A DNA stretch of 64,000 bases from Arthrobacter hankyongi (GTDB taxonomy: Bacteria; Actinomycetota; Actinomycetes; Actinomycetales; Micrococcaceae): NCBI RefSeq assembly GCF_022012395.1, contig NZ_JAKLTQ010000013.1, positions 62,001 through 126,000 of the forward strand, given 5' to 3'. The notes beneath the pieces were generated by a model. It did not search any database, was not told the origin of the DNA, and worked only from the letters and a program-made list of their open reading frames with translations. Below, one piece after another: positions 35,316 to 43,631 of this stretch. The stretch's first letter is position 1; each line of letters starts with the position of its first letter. Made by a program: the position numbers and the translations under genes.

Positions 35316-36248
35316 ATGTCCACTTCGACACGACCATCCCCGGTCACCCATGCCCGGTGGTTCAAGCCCGCCGTCGCCGGCGCCGCCGCCCTGGCGGCAC
35401 TGGTGCTGGTGGTGCTGGCGGCCCAGGGGCTGCGGACCCTGCCCGCGGTCCAGTCCTTCATCGCCGACTATCCGGGCCATACGGACCTGCCGGCGGGCGC
35501 GCCGACCGGGCTGCCGGCCTGGCTGGGCTGGCAGCATTTCCTCAACGCCTTCTTCATCGTCCTGATCATCAGGTCGGGGTGGCGGGTGCGCACCGTGACC
35601 CGGCCGCAGGCCTACTGGACCAGGAACAACAGCGGCCCGGTCCGGACCAAGAACCCGCCGCAGAAGATCAGCCTGGACCTGTGGTTCCACCTGAGCCTCG
35701 ATGCGCTCTGGGTGCTCAACGGGCTGGTCTTTATGGTCCTGCTCTTCGGGACCGGCCAGTGGATGCGGATCGTGCCGACCAGCTGGGACGTCATCCCGAA
35801 CGCGATCTCCACCGCGCTTCAATATGCCTCGCTGGACTGGCCCACCGAAAACGGCTGGGTGGCCTACAACAGCCTGCAGGTGCTGGCCTACTTCAGCATC
35901 GTCTTCATTGCCGCCCCGCTGGCGCTGCTCACCGGCCTGCGGATGTCCCCGGCCTGGCCGAAGAACGCGCCGGGACTCAACAGGCTCTACCCGGTCGAGG
36001 CGGCCCGGGCCGTCCACCTGCCGGTCATGTTCTATTTCGCGGCCTTTGTGGTGGTGCACGTGAGCTTGGTGCTGGCGACCGGAGCGCTGCGGAACCTGAA
36101 CCACATGTACGGATCACGTGATGACGCCAGTTGGGTGGGGTTCTGGATCTTCGCGGCCTCGCTGGTGGTCATGGTCGCTGCCTGGTTCCTGGCCCGGCCG
36201 CTTTTCCTGCGCCCCGTCGCCTCGCTGTTCGGGAAGGTCACGCGGTAG
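35316..36248 (+). CDS. Cytochrome b/b6-domain membrane protein
   Basis: A 310-residue protein with about five or six transmembrane segments and several helix-borne His residues (GWQHFLNAF, LWFHLSLDAL, AVHLPVMFYF, VVVHVSLV) that could ligate b-type haem. The family is often encoded beside a molybdopterin or other oxidoreductase subunit; none is adjacent here. GGAGGAAG precedes ATG 35316. Located among ETF and dehydrogenase genes, it might link cytosolic reducing equivalents to the respiratory chain, but no direct evidence exists. Confidence 0.82.
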   Translation: MSTSTRPSPVTHARWFKPAVAGAAALAALVLVVLAAQGLRTLPAVQSFIADYPGHTDLPAGAPTGLPAWLGWQHFLNAFFIVLIIRSGWRVRTVTRPQAYWTRNNSGPVRTKNPPQKISLDLWFHLSLDALWVLNGLVFMVLLFGTGQWMRIVPTSWDVIPNAISTALQYASLDWPTENGWVAYNSLQVLAYFSIVFIAAPLALLTGLRMSPAWPKNAPGLNRLYPVEAARAVHLPVMFYFAAFVVVHVSLVLATGALRNLNHMYGSRDDASWVGFWIFAASLVVMVAAWFLARPLFLRPVASLFGKVTR

Positions 36249-36276
36249 GAATGGGTCAGCAGGGGAGTGGCAGCAG

Positions 36277-37020
36277 ATGAAGGAAACCACGGTTCCGGCC
36301 GGCGGGGCCGCGTGGGCCTGGACGGTCGTCATCCCGTTCAAGGGCGGCCCCGGCGCCAAGAGCCGACTCGGCACCGGCACGCCGGGAACCGCGGGGTTCC
36401 GGCCCGACGTGCGGCAGGCCTTGGCCTTGGCCTTCCTGGCTGACACAGTTGCCGCCGCGCAGGCGGTGCCCGCAGTCGGTCGGATCGTGATCGCCTCCTC
36501 CGACCAGGCCGTGCTCACCGTCCCGGACATCGTCCTGGTCGCCGACCCCGGACGGGGACTGAACGCCGCCGTTACCGCAGGCGTCGAATGGGCCCGGGAA
36601 CAGCAGGACGGCGGCCCGGTCGCAGTCCTGGCCGGCGACCTGCCGTCCCTGACCTCCGGCGACCTGGCCGCCGCCCTGGACCTGGCCGCTGGCCACCGGC
36701 TGGCCTTGGTGCCGGACCGCCACGGCACCGGCACTACCCTGATTACCGCCGCCCCTGGAACCGAACTAGTACCGAGGTTCGGCCCCGGATCCTGCGAGGC
36801 GCACCGGCGGGATGGGCACTTCCTGCTGCCCGTGTCCGCGGCCTCCACCCTGCGCGCCGACGTCGACACGCCCGCCGACCTCGACCGAGCCCTGCGCCGC
36901 GGCACCGGCCCCCGCACCCGCGCCATAGTCCTGCGATCCGGGCCTACGGCAGCGGGGGGCACAATCAGGAATGGCTCCCGCGCATGGCGGCCGGCGAGGC
37001 CATCGGCTGCTTCGGCCTGA
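36277..37020 (+). CDS. cofC: CofC/FbiD-type guanylyltransferase of coenzyme F420 biosynthesis, C-terminus altered
   Basis: A 247-residue nucleotidyltransferase of the CofC family, which activates 2-phospholactate or phosphoenolpyruvate for F420 assembly. VVIPFKGGPGAKSRL, AVLAGDLPSLTSGDLAAAL and the end motif LRADVDTPADLDRAL are all recognisable. The family usually stops shortly after this last motif; here about 25 extra residues come from reading a piece of acyl-CoA dehydrogenase DNA (from 36941) out of frame. The core looks complete, so activity is plausible. It links F420 supply with the F420-type enzymes of the cluster. Confidence 0.87.
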   Translation: MKETTVPAGGAAWAWTVVIPFKGGPGAKSRLGTGTPGTAGFRPDVRQALALAFLADTVAAAQAVPAVGRIVIASSDQAVLTVPDIVLVADPGRGLNAAVTAGVEWAREQQDGGPVAVLAGDLPSLTSGDLAAALDLAAGHRLALVPDRHGTGTTLITAAPGTELVPRFGPGSCEAHRRDGHFLLPVSAASTLRADVDTPADLDRALRRGTGPRTRAIVLRSGPTAAGGTIRNGSRAWRPARPSAASA

Positions 37021-37052
37021 CCGGGCCCGACCACGGAACGAACCTGCCCTAG
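36941..37052 (+). pseudogene. Acyl-CoA dehydrogenase gene fragment fused to the cofC end
   Basis: In the frame one step from cofC the DNA reads AYGSGGHNQEWLPRMAAG then EAIGCFGLTGPDHGTNLP and a stop. This matches the dehydrogenase at 31430 (its bases 31771-31870) at 92 of 100 aligned bases without gaps. Neither the start nor the end of the gene is present. It is a recombination scar at the right edge of the left cluster; the next 267 bp hold no convincing gene and are more AT-rich. Confidence 0.85.
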
Positions 37053-37319
37053 GGCAACCACGCGCTAGCAAATCCCATCAACAATACATTTAATAATTGA
37101 TCGTTTCCGCCACGTGGCATAGCATCCGTTCCAATGCACAAATTAGTGACACGCCGCACACCACGGACCTGGTGGGCCTGAACGTCCGGCTCGGCATCGC
37201 GGCGTAGCTGCGCCCTACGTTGGATGACAGGTTTGCCGCCACAGATCCTCCATGGGAAATTTCCCGTGTCGGGCCGGGGGGAGGAGCGGCTGTCGATTCT
37301 TTGATTGGAGCCGGAATTA
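37053..37319. other. Intergenic junction region without a recognised gene
   Basis: About 270 bp after the dehydrogenase fragment. It opens with an AT-rich piece (around 37070-37100) and then contains a short open stretch ending DLVGLNVRLGIAA and a TAG at 37205-37207 that could be a gene remnant; I could not assign it. No terminator hairpin or clear promoter was recognised. Confidence 0.4.
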
Positions 37320-38345
37320 GTGAAGATCCTTGTGAATATTGCCAGCGACGGGTTCGATGGCTTCCTGACGCGGGTCAAGGCGGCAGAAGACGCCGGACTC
37401 TATGGCGTGGGGGTCGGCGATACGCCGCACTTCCGTGACCCGTATGTCAGTCTGGCCGCCGCTGCGGCAGCGACATCGCGGATACGCCTGGGCACGGCGG
37501 TGACGAATGCGGTTACGCGCCATCCCGCCGCCCTGGCCGCCGGGGTTTCGGCGCTTGACGACCTCTCCGGGGGGCGTGCTTTCCTCGGAATCGGAGCCGG
37601 CGACAGCGCGGCCCACCATCGCGGCCTGCGGCCCTCGAAACTGGCGGAGTTGAGGGAGTCGATTGCTGCCGTCCGCGACCTGTTCGCCGGTGGCACGGCT
37701 CGGTTTGGCGGCAAGGACGTTGGGGCGCAGTTTACGACGGGGCAGGTTCCCGTGGTGCTTGCCGCCGGCGGGCCTGGGTCGTTGCGCCTGGCCGGGGAGA
37801 TTGCGGACACCGTGCTCATCGGCGGTGGGATTGATCAGGTCAATGTGTCAACGGCCATCGGGGCGGTGCGCGACGGCGAGGCGGCGGCTGGACGCCGGCC
37901 CGGCTCGGTAGGCATCTGGATCGTCGCCCGGACCGCCATTGCTCCGAGCCTGGAAGAGGGCTATGAAAGCGTGAAGGTCGTGCTTTCCGTCGCGGGAAAC
38001 CATGCATTGCGTGCCGATCTGGCGTCGGGCCGGGTGCCGGCGGAGCTGGCCGAGCCTGCCCGTGCATACTGCGAGCGATATTCCTTTGCACACCATGGCA
38101 CGGCGGGGGACAATCCCAACGTTGCCCTGTATGAATCACTGGGGTTGCGGGAGTATCTGCTGGAGAGGCTGGCGGTGATTGGGACCGGCGAGCAGGTCGC
38201 GGCAGCCTACGGCCGGCTGATGGACATCGGTGTCGAGGGCGTGCTGGTGCCGGCCGTGGCCGAAGACAGCCTGCAGCTTATTCAGCGCCTGGGCGACGAG
38301 GTTGTTCCACGGGTGGGAACAGGCTCGGAATCCTTGGTTGACTGA
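37320..38345 (+). CDS. LLM-class oxidoreductase, probably F420-dependent (Mer-like)
   Basis: A 341-residue luciferase-like protein. GVGVGDTPHFRDPYVSLA and GRAFLGIGAGDSAAHH parallel the Mer-like enzyme at 17206, indicating an F420-binding member rather than an FMN oxygenase. GTG 37320 is favoured by TTGGAGCC upstream. It is the first gene after the recombination scar, and its GC content and codon use look slightly less extreme than those of the left cluster. Substrate unknown. Confidence 0.88.
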   Translation: MKILVNIASDGFDGFLTRVKAAEDAGLYGVGVGDTPHFRDPYVSLAAAAAATSRIRLGTAVTNAVTRHPAALAAGVSALDDLSGGRAFLGIGAGDSAAHHRGLRPSKLAELRESIAAVRDLFAGGTARFGGKDVGAQFTTGQVPVVLAAGGPGSLRLAGEIADTVLIGGGIDQVNVSTAIGAVRDGEAAAGRRPGSVGIWIVARTAIAPSLEEGYESVKVVLSVAGNHALRADLASGRVPAELAEPARAYCERYSFAHHGTAGDNPNVALYESLGLREYLLERLAVIGTGEQVAAAYGRLMDIGVEGVLVPAVAEDSLQLIQRLGDEVVPRVGTGSESLVD

Positions 38346-38455
38346 GCCGCCGGTGTGGGGACGGCGCCGTCGCCGGTTGGGTCGGGTGCCGGCAAAGCCC
38401 GCCGGCGTCCCGCCCAACTGCGTGGGCCGATGGCAGCTGTTCATCTGAGACGATT

Positions 38456-38469
38456 GTTACTATGATAAA
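38456..38469. promoter_or_regulatory. Possible HxlR operator upstream of the regulator operon
   Basis: GTTACTATGATAAA here is, on the opposite strand, TTTATCATAGTAAC, close to TTAATCATAGTAAAA at 40231 and AACTAATAGTATAA at 46784. It lies in the 295-bp gap before the truncated reductase/HxlR pair, so autoregulation is possible. The gap also has CTTCTAAAT at 38491, a motif repeated near 40140 and 46635. Confidence 0.4.
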
Positions 38470-38640
38470 TAGAGTCGTTTTTCAGGTTATCTTCTAAATC
38501 TCGTGGCTTTCTCCCGGACCAGTTCGTCGAAAGCTACTATGAATTGAAGAGTTGATTCAGTTTTCGGCTGTCCCGTGGCCGTTCTCGGGTGTGTCCGCGA
38601 CCGCAGCCGCAGCGGTGCATTCTGTCCAGCAAGGAGTGCC

Positions 38641-39207
38641 ATGGAGGTAGCCCGGCAGCGCCGGATCGAGCTGGCACGGGTTCCCGGTGCACGGCTGGAA
38701 CAAGCGGACTTCGCCGTGCGCGCCATGGAGCGCACGGCGGGCGCCGTACAGTTTGCCAAGGCGATGGGTGCCATTGTCGTAGCCAGTGCAGCGGGGCCGG
38801 AACGGACTGCCTTCGTGCGTGATGAACTCGGTGTCGAACTGGTGATGGACCGCAGCCGCGAGCTCGCGGAGCAGTTGCATTCGCTCGCACCGCACGGGCT
38901 GGACGTCTACATCGCCTCCGTCGGCGGGGACCGGCACGCACCCGTCCTGGCGAATACCGGATCCATGATCCGTTGGGCAATCAGTATGGCGGGGCTGCGG
39001 ATCGAGGACCATCCGTGGCTGCGACCTTCGCTGGAGACCTTCGTGGCACAGCATCGATCAAGCAGAGGGCGGCCGATGGCCATACGCGCCATTGCTCACG
39101 TCCGGCACGGCTTGGATAATCTGCCTGCGGCAATTGTGGATGTCCTGGCGGGCAGGGGAATCGGCCGCGGCATCGTAGGCGTGAGGGAACTGGGAGTGGA
39201 TACGTGA
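38641..39207 (+). pseudogene. Internally deleted NADP-dependent oxidoreductase (CurA/MDR type)
   Basis: The open frame encodes 188 residues against about 335 in the family. The first 27 residues (VARQRRIELARVPGARL) match the N-terminus of CurA-like medium-chain reductases. The sequence then jumps to the NADP-binding region (AGAVQFAKAMGAIVVASAAG, then DRSRELAEQLHSLAPHGLDV with IASVGGD) and again to the C-terminus (HVRHGLDNLPAAIVDVLAGR). Catalytic-domain segments are missing, so it is very probably inactive although still open. AAGGAG precedes ATG 38641, and the frame overlaps the HxlR gene by 4 bp. Confidence 0.78.
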
Positions 39208-40154
39208 GTACCGGAACGATTGGGCAGAGCACTGCCGACACTACGGGGCAGACCCGGACCGGCCGGGCGCTGGCCCTGCTGGGCGACCACTGGACACTGT
39301 TGATATTGCAGCGGGTCTTTATGGGAGACCGGAAATATCAGGAGATCCGCGACGCGGTACACGTTTCGGACTCTGTGCTTTCGAACCGGCTCAAGGCGAT
39401 GACCGATGGCGGGCTGCTGCTCAAGATGCCCTACAAGGATGGACGCATCCGCTATGAATACTGCCTCTCCGAAGCGGGCAAAGCGACGTGGCGGATCTTC
39501 GTTGCGGCCTGGGCCTGGGAGCGGAATTGGCTTGAGCCCGTGCCCGGCCGTCGGACGGAACTGTTCCATTCACTGTGCGGGCATCACGTGATGCCGAATC
39601 TGGTTTGTGGACGATGCACCCTTCCGGTGACCACCCGGGATACATCCGTGATGCGTACTGCGGCCTCGCTCGCCTACGTAGTTTCGGGCCCGCGGCGCCA
39701 CCGTCAGCGTCGAACGGCGGAGATGAAGCACGATTTCGGATTCCAGCCGGAGATGATGGAGCTGCTGGGAGACCGCTGGAACCTTGCCCTACTCTCTGCT
39801 GCCGTCATTGGCATCCGGCGCTTTACCGACTTCGAACGGTATCTGGGAACCCCGCCGACGGTCCTGTCAACCCATCTAACCCGCTTGGTCGAGCTCGGGA
39901 TTTTCCGCCTCCAGGAATTGGCAGGCAGCAGCGGGCGCACCGACTACCGCTTCACCGACAAGGGACGGGCGCTCTCCGGAGTGCTGATGCAGGTGGTGCG
40001 CTGGGCGGACGAGAACATCCTCACGGGTGAAGAATCCTCCATCGAGATCATCCATGACCCCTGTGGACGCAAACTGGTCCCCGAGTATGCCTGCAGTGAT
40101 TGCGGAAAGCTGCTCAAGCGCCACGAAGTTCGCTTCGAACTTCTAAATTCGTAA
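39204..40154 (+). CDS. Tandem HxlR-family transcriptional regulator with Cys-rich tails
   Basis: A 316-residue protein containing two HxlR winged-helix domains in series. Domain one (about 20-110) has GDHWTLLILQRVFMGDRKY and LSNRLKAM; domain two (about 180-272) has GDRWNLALLSAAVIGIRRF and LSTHLTRL. Each is followed by a short Cys cluster (Cys125, Cys135, Cys138 and Cys287, Cys297, Cys300) that could bind zinc. Usual HxlR proteins are single-domain dimers of 100-150 residues, so this chain looks like a covalent dimer. It probably controls the surrounding LLM/CoA-transferase and transport operons. Confidence 0.9.
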   Translation: MSTGTIGQSTADTTGQTRTGRALALLGDHWTLLILQRVFMGDRKYQEIRDAVHVSDSVLSNRLKAMTDGGLLLKMPYKDGRIRYEYCLSEAGKATWRIFVAAWAWERNWLEPVPGRRTELFHSLCGHHVMPNLVCGRCTLPVTTRDTSVMRTAASLAYVVSGPRRHRQRRTAEMKHDFGFQPEMMELLGDRWNLALLSAAVIGIRRFTDFERYLGTPPTVLSTHLTRLVELGIFRLQELAGSSGRTDYRFTDKGRALSGVLMQVVRWADENILTGEESSIEIIHDPCGRKLVPEYACSDCGKLLKRHEVRFELLNS

Positions 40155-40155
40155 C
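40140..40155 (+). repeat. 16-bp repeat CTTCTAAATTCGTAAC, copy 1
   Basis: It overlaps the end of the HxlR gene (stop at 40152-40154). A second copy with 15 of 16 identical bases lies at 46635-46650. Both stand roughly 60-115 bp ahead of near-identical promoters, and a partial copy (CTTCTAAAT) lies at 38491. Function unknown; an upstream binding site is possible. Confidence 0.55.
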
Positions 40156-40212
40156 TTCCTTTTTTATGTTTCGTAGCTTACGGGCCTCGCATCCCCTTCC
40201 TATTGCTTGCCG

Positions 40213-40245
40213 TTGACATATCTGACTTCGTTAATCATAGTAAAA
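40213..40245 (+). promoter_or_regulatory. Promoter of the LLM/CoA-transferase genes, twin of the one at 46765
   Basis: TTGACA (40213-40218) and CATAGT (40236-40241) are 17 bp apart. The stretch from -35 to past -10 agrees with the promoter at 46765-46797 at 26 of 33 bases, including an identical CTGACTTCGT in the spacer and ATAGTA at the -10. Spacer identity is not needed for sigma recognition, so a shared regulator, probably the HxlR protein, is inferred. Confidence 0.7.
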
Positions 40246-40351
40246 GCTGGAGATGTTCCTGGGCAACGAAGCTCCTTCCGTGCAGTTGGCCATCGGTCGT
40301 TGGCGGGAGGCGACCTCGTTGAACGACAGTGATGGAAGGGCTTGAGGGACT

Positions 40352-41323
40352 ATGGGAACGATTAATGTGACATTGGGTCTGTGGCAGGACCGGCCCGCGG
40401 AAGAGGCGCTGGAGACTGCCGCAGCCGCTGACCGGCTGGGCTATTCGGAGTTGTGGATCGGCGAAATGGCGACCTACGACGCCTTCTCCCTGGCCACGGC
40501 TATCGGCCTGCAGAACAAGAGGATCACTCCGGCGGTGGGCCCGTTTGCGGTGTCCGTGCGGACACCGGTGAACGTTGCCGTGAGTGCCGCGACGGCTTCG
40601 TCCCTGATCGGCCGCCCGGTCAATATTGCGCTGGGGACCTCCAGCAACGTCGTCGTGACCGAATGGCACGGGCAGCCGCGTGAGAAGCCGGCCAAGCGGC
40701 TCGAGGAAGCCACTGAGGTTGTCAGCCGCCTGTTGAAGGGTGAGAAGGTCGATTTCGACGGTGAAACCCTGCACACCAAGGGTTACCACCTGCGGCTTCC
40801 CTCCCCCGGATCCTCGGTGGCTGTTGCTGCCTTTGGCCCGCGCGCCATTAACTTTGCCGCCGCCAATGCCGACCGCGTCCTGCTGAACATGGTGACCGTG
40901 GAATCGGCGCGCCGGCTGTGCGACCAGATCGCAGCTGCCGCGAAGGCCGCCGGCAGGCCCAAGCCGCCGGTCGCACTCTGGCTGGCGACCTCGGTGGATC
41001 CGACGCCCGAGGACCTGAAGCAGATGATCCGAAGCAAGACCGGGTATCTGGCCGCCCCCGGCTACAGCGACATGTTCATCGAGGCCGGCTTTGGCGACCT
41101 GGTCGCCTTGGCCAAGACCCGCCCGCATCCGAAGGAACTGCGGGCCGCGATGCCCGATGCCGAACTGGCCGCCGTCACCTGCATCACCGGCAGTATCGGC
41201 GATGTGGAGTCCCGGATCAGCGCCTACTTCGATGCCGGTGTCGACGAGATCTGCATCGTCCCGACCACAGCCGGTGATCCGGGCGGTGTGCGGACCCTGA
41301 CCGAGATTTCCAAATTGCTCTAG
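40352..41323 (+). CDS. LLM-class F420-dependent oxidoreductase
   Basis: A 323-residue luciferase-like protein starting MGTINVTLGLWQDRPAEE. LWIGEMATYDAFSLATAIGL and VNIALGTSSNVVVTEWHG lie where F420-dependent members have their cofactor pocket; the oxygenase-type EHH motif is absent. A 100-nt leader separates the gene from the promoter at 40213. It precedes a CoA-transferase by 47 bp, suggesting reduction of a CoA-linked or free acid intermediate. Confidence 0.86.
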   Translation: MGTINVTLGLWQDRPAEEALETAAAADRLGYSELWIGEMATYDAFSLATAIGLQNKRITPAVGPFAVSVRTPVNVAVSAATASSLIGRPVNIALGTSSNVVVTEWHGQPREKPAKRLEEATEVVSRLLKGEKVDFDGETLHTKGYHLRLPSPGSSVAVAAFGPRAINFAAANADRVLLNMVTVESARRLCDQIAAAAKAAGRPKPPVALWLATSVDPTPEDLKQMIRSKTGYLAAPGYSDMFIEAGFGDLVALAKTRPHPKELRAAMPDAELAAVTCITGSIGDVESRISAYFDAGVDEICIVPTTAGDPGGVRTLTEISKLL

Positions 41324-41370
41324 GGCGCCCGTTCCCAGCCAATGACCAAGCCGTGAGGAGAACTAACTAT

Positions 41371-42615
41371 ATGAATGCCGACCAACTACTGCTCGAGGGT
41401 GTGCGGGTCCTGGAAATGGGACAGTACATCTCGGCTCCGAGTGCCGCCCGGGCCCTGGCAGACCTGGGGGCCACCATCATCAAGGTGGAGAATCCGCTCA
41501 CGGGAGGGGACCCCACGCGGTGGATGCGCGGTGGCGAGACGGACTGGAGCCCGCAGTACGCCTCGTGGAACCGGGGCAAGAAGAGTGTGGCGCTGGACGT
41601 TAAGAGCGAGGAGGGGCGCCGTGCCCTGCATACGCTCGTTGGAACATGCGACGTCCTGCTGGACAATGTCAGGCCGGGTGTCCTCGACAGGCTGGGGCTG
41701 GGGCCGGAGGAGCTGAAAGCCATTAATCCCGGCCTGATCCACTGCACCATTACCGGCTTTGGTCCGACCGGCCCGATGGCCGACCAGCCCGGTTACGATT
41801 CGGTGATCTCGGCACGCTCCGGCCTGTACAGCGAGATGACGCTGAAGGGGTCCACCCCTGCCGGCCCGCTGTTTTCGGACCTGCTAACCGGAATGCGCGC
41901 TGTCCAGCTGATCAGTGCCGCGCTGGTCCACCGCGAACGCACCGGCAAGGGCTGCCGCCTGGACGTTCCCATGCTCGGCACGGTGACCGATTTCATGGGT
42001 GAAGCCGTTGCCCAGGTGACCGCCGGAACGCACACCGGGGAATCCCACGCACGCCAGGCCCGCGTCGGGATGCTGGCGTGTACAGCCGCCGACGGCAAGT
42101 CCTTCATCCTCAATATCGGCGAACGGCCGGAAACTTTTGAACTTCTCAAAGAGATTTTCGAGGCCAACGGTGCGCTCGATGACAGCCGGTTCGCCACCTT
42201 TAACGACCGGGTGAACAACCACATCGAATTCAATGCGGCGGTCAACCGGCTGACCGTCCTGCGTGACCGCGATGAATGGATGAAGAGGTGCGCCGAGGGC
42301 AAGCTGCCCGCCTCGCCGATGCAGACCTTGGCGGAGGCGATCGAGGACGAGCAGGCGAAGCATCTCGGTCTCGTCGAGGAGACCCGGGTCGATACGGACC
42401 GGACGATCCGGTTGGCCTCGCCGGGGTTCCTGGTCAACGGGAAGCCGGCCACCGGGCAAGGCGTACCGCCGAATCTGGGTGCGGATACCCGGGCCGAGCT
42501 CGAGGCGGTCGGTGTGCCTGCCGGGGATGTTGCAGCGATAGAGGCGACCATTGCTGCCGCGGGAATCGACAAGCGGGTCGAAGCCCGGCGGGCCTTGGCC
42601 GCACCGACGCGCTAG
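41371..42615 (+). CDS. CaiB/BaiF-family (class III) CoA-transferase
   Basis: A 414-residue class III CoA-transferase. VRVLEMGQYISAPSAARALADLG and VKVENP-like IIKVENPLTGGDPTR open the fold, NVRPGVLDRLGLG follows, and PLFSDLLTGMRAVQLIS carries the likely catalytic Asp (about residue 176). It would move CoA between acids, for example from succinyl-CoA or an end product to the substrate acid; racemases of the same family (AMACR) are an alternative. ATG 41371 is chosen for the GAGGAG at 41355-41360. Confidence 0.92.
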   Translation: MNADQLLLEGVRVLEMGQYISAPSAARALADLGATIIKVENPLTGGDPTRWMRGGETDWSPQYASWNRGKKSVALDVKSEEGRRALHTLVGTCDVLLDNVRPGVLDRLGLGPEELKAINPGLIHCTITGFGPTGPMADQPGYDSVISARSGLYSEMTLKGSTPAGPLFSDLLTGMRAVQLISAALVHRERTGKGCRLDVPMLGTVTDFMGEAVAQVTAGTHTGESHARQARVGMLACTAADGKSFILNIGERPETFELLKEIFEANGALDDSRFATFNDRVNNHIEFNAAVNRLTVLRDRDEWMKRCAEGKLPASPMQTLAEAIEDEQAKHLGLVEETRVDTDRTIRLASPGFLVNGKPATGQGVPPNLGADTRAELEAVGVPAGDVAAIEATIAAAGIDKRVEARRALAAPTR

Positions 42616-42625
42616 GCCGGCCGCG

Positions 42626-42674
42626 CAGAAAGCCCGCCGGGTGCCGTACATTACGGTGCCCGGCGGGCCTTCTG
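42626..42674 (+). terminator. Intrinsic terminator after the CoA-transferase gene
   Basis: A 22-bp imperfect inverted repeat (42626-42647 with 42653-42674, three non-Watson-Crick positions) is followed by TGCCCTTTT. A clear rho-independent-like signal. Confidence 0.8.
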
Positions 42675-42742
42675 TGCCCTTTTGGCGGATTGCGGGCGAA
42701 TCGATGGGCATGCCGATGACGTTCGTCCATGAAGGGAAGGCA

Positions 42743-42775
42743 GCCCGTCCGGAATCGTGGCGATCTCGGACGGGC
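42743..42775 (-). terminator. Candidate terminator for the minus-strand VOC gene
   Basis: A 9-bp inverted repeat GCCCGTCCG/CGGACGGGC (42743-42751 with 42767-42775) stands 40 bp beyond the stop of the gene at 42815 on the minus strand. No T tract. Confidence 0.5.
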
Positions 42776-42814
42776 AACCCGTGCCGCTGCGGCTGAGCGA
42801 AACCTGCTCCGGAA

Positions 42815-43519
42815 CTAGACGAAACGGAATTCGGTACCGCAAATTGTCTTCGTGTCCCCGCGCCTGGCCGGATCCAGCGGGGTGAGGTGCAGTGTGGTGA
42901 GCCCTTGCCATCCATTGGCGGGGACGAATTTCAGGTAATTGCCGCCGAGCCTGACGGTGTTGGCCCCGGCATCGAGTTCTGCCTGAAATACATCCGCAGT
43001 GGCCGCGGCAATGGCCTCGGGATCGTGGACTGCGACATCGGCGCCGACGATGTCTTTGACGATGGTGCTTTGGGTGTAGGTCTCGGGGCGCCCGGTCCAC
43101 CAGCCGTCCGGCAGGTCATACTCGTAGGTCTCCAGGCGCGTCCCGAAAACCTCGGGATCGAACTGAATGACCTTCTGGCCCTGGAATTTCTTGTCTTTAG
43201 TCAAGGTCAGATTCCTGGCCAGGGCTCGTTCGCGCAGCTGATAGCAGTCCTGAGTCTGGAGGACGACCATCTGCGCGCATTCGCCGCCGCGGTCCTCCAG
43301 TACCCCGTGCAGGCGGTGGTTGGCCCAGATTGGCTGGCCGACCTCGATGAAGGAATTGCCGACCATCATGATCTCGTTGACGAACCCGTATTCGAGCGTG
43401 TAGGTGTGCGTGTGGCCCTGCCCCACACCGAGCCACTCGTGCAGCTCGCCGCTGGTGGCGGCGAGATTCTCCGAGGTGAGGACGTAGTGGCGGATGACGG
43501 TGTCCAGACGATGCGGCAT
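42815..43519 (-). CDS. VOC-family/glyoxalase-like protein
   Basis: A 234-residue protein with the two-module layout of the vicinal-oxygen-chelate superfamily. RHYVLTSENLAATSGELHEWL forms the first strand-helix, NSFIEVGQPI the strand that usually carries a metal-binding Glu, and a second module follows from about residue 135. The start at 43519 is set by CCAGGAG upstream on the minus strand. A broken relative of its C-terminal half lies at 46264, and the protein at 53400 is another relative. Function unknown; perhaps an isomerase or epimerase of the same pathway. Confidence 0.8.
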   Translation of the reverse strand: MPHRLDTVIRHYVLTSENLAATSGELHEWLGVGQGHTHTYTLEYGFVNEIMMVGNSFIEVGQPIWANHRLHGVLEDRGGECAQMVVLQTQDCYQLRERALARNLTLTKDKKFQGQKVIQFDPEVFGTRLETYEYDLPDGWWTGRPETYTQSTIVKDIVGADVAVHDPEAIAAATADVFQAELDAGANTVRLGGNYLKFVPANGWQGLTTLHLTPLDPARRGDTKTICGTEFRFV

Positions 43520-43631
43520 AAGACAAACTCCTGGCTTAAAGTGGCGGAGGCAACCTGCGCGATTGGTGGTTGTTGGCGACATGAAGTGTCGAAGTGTTCC
43601 CTAGATTACACAGCCCCTGAAGGAGCAAGAA

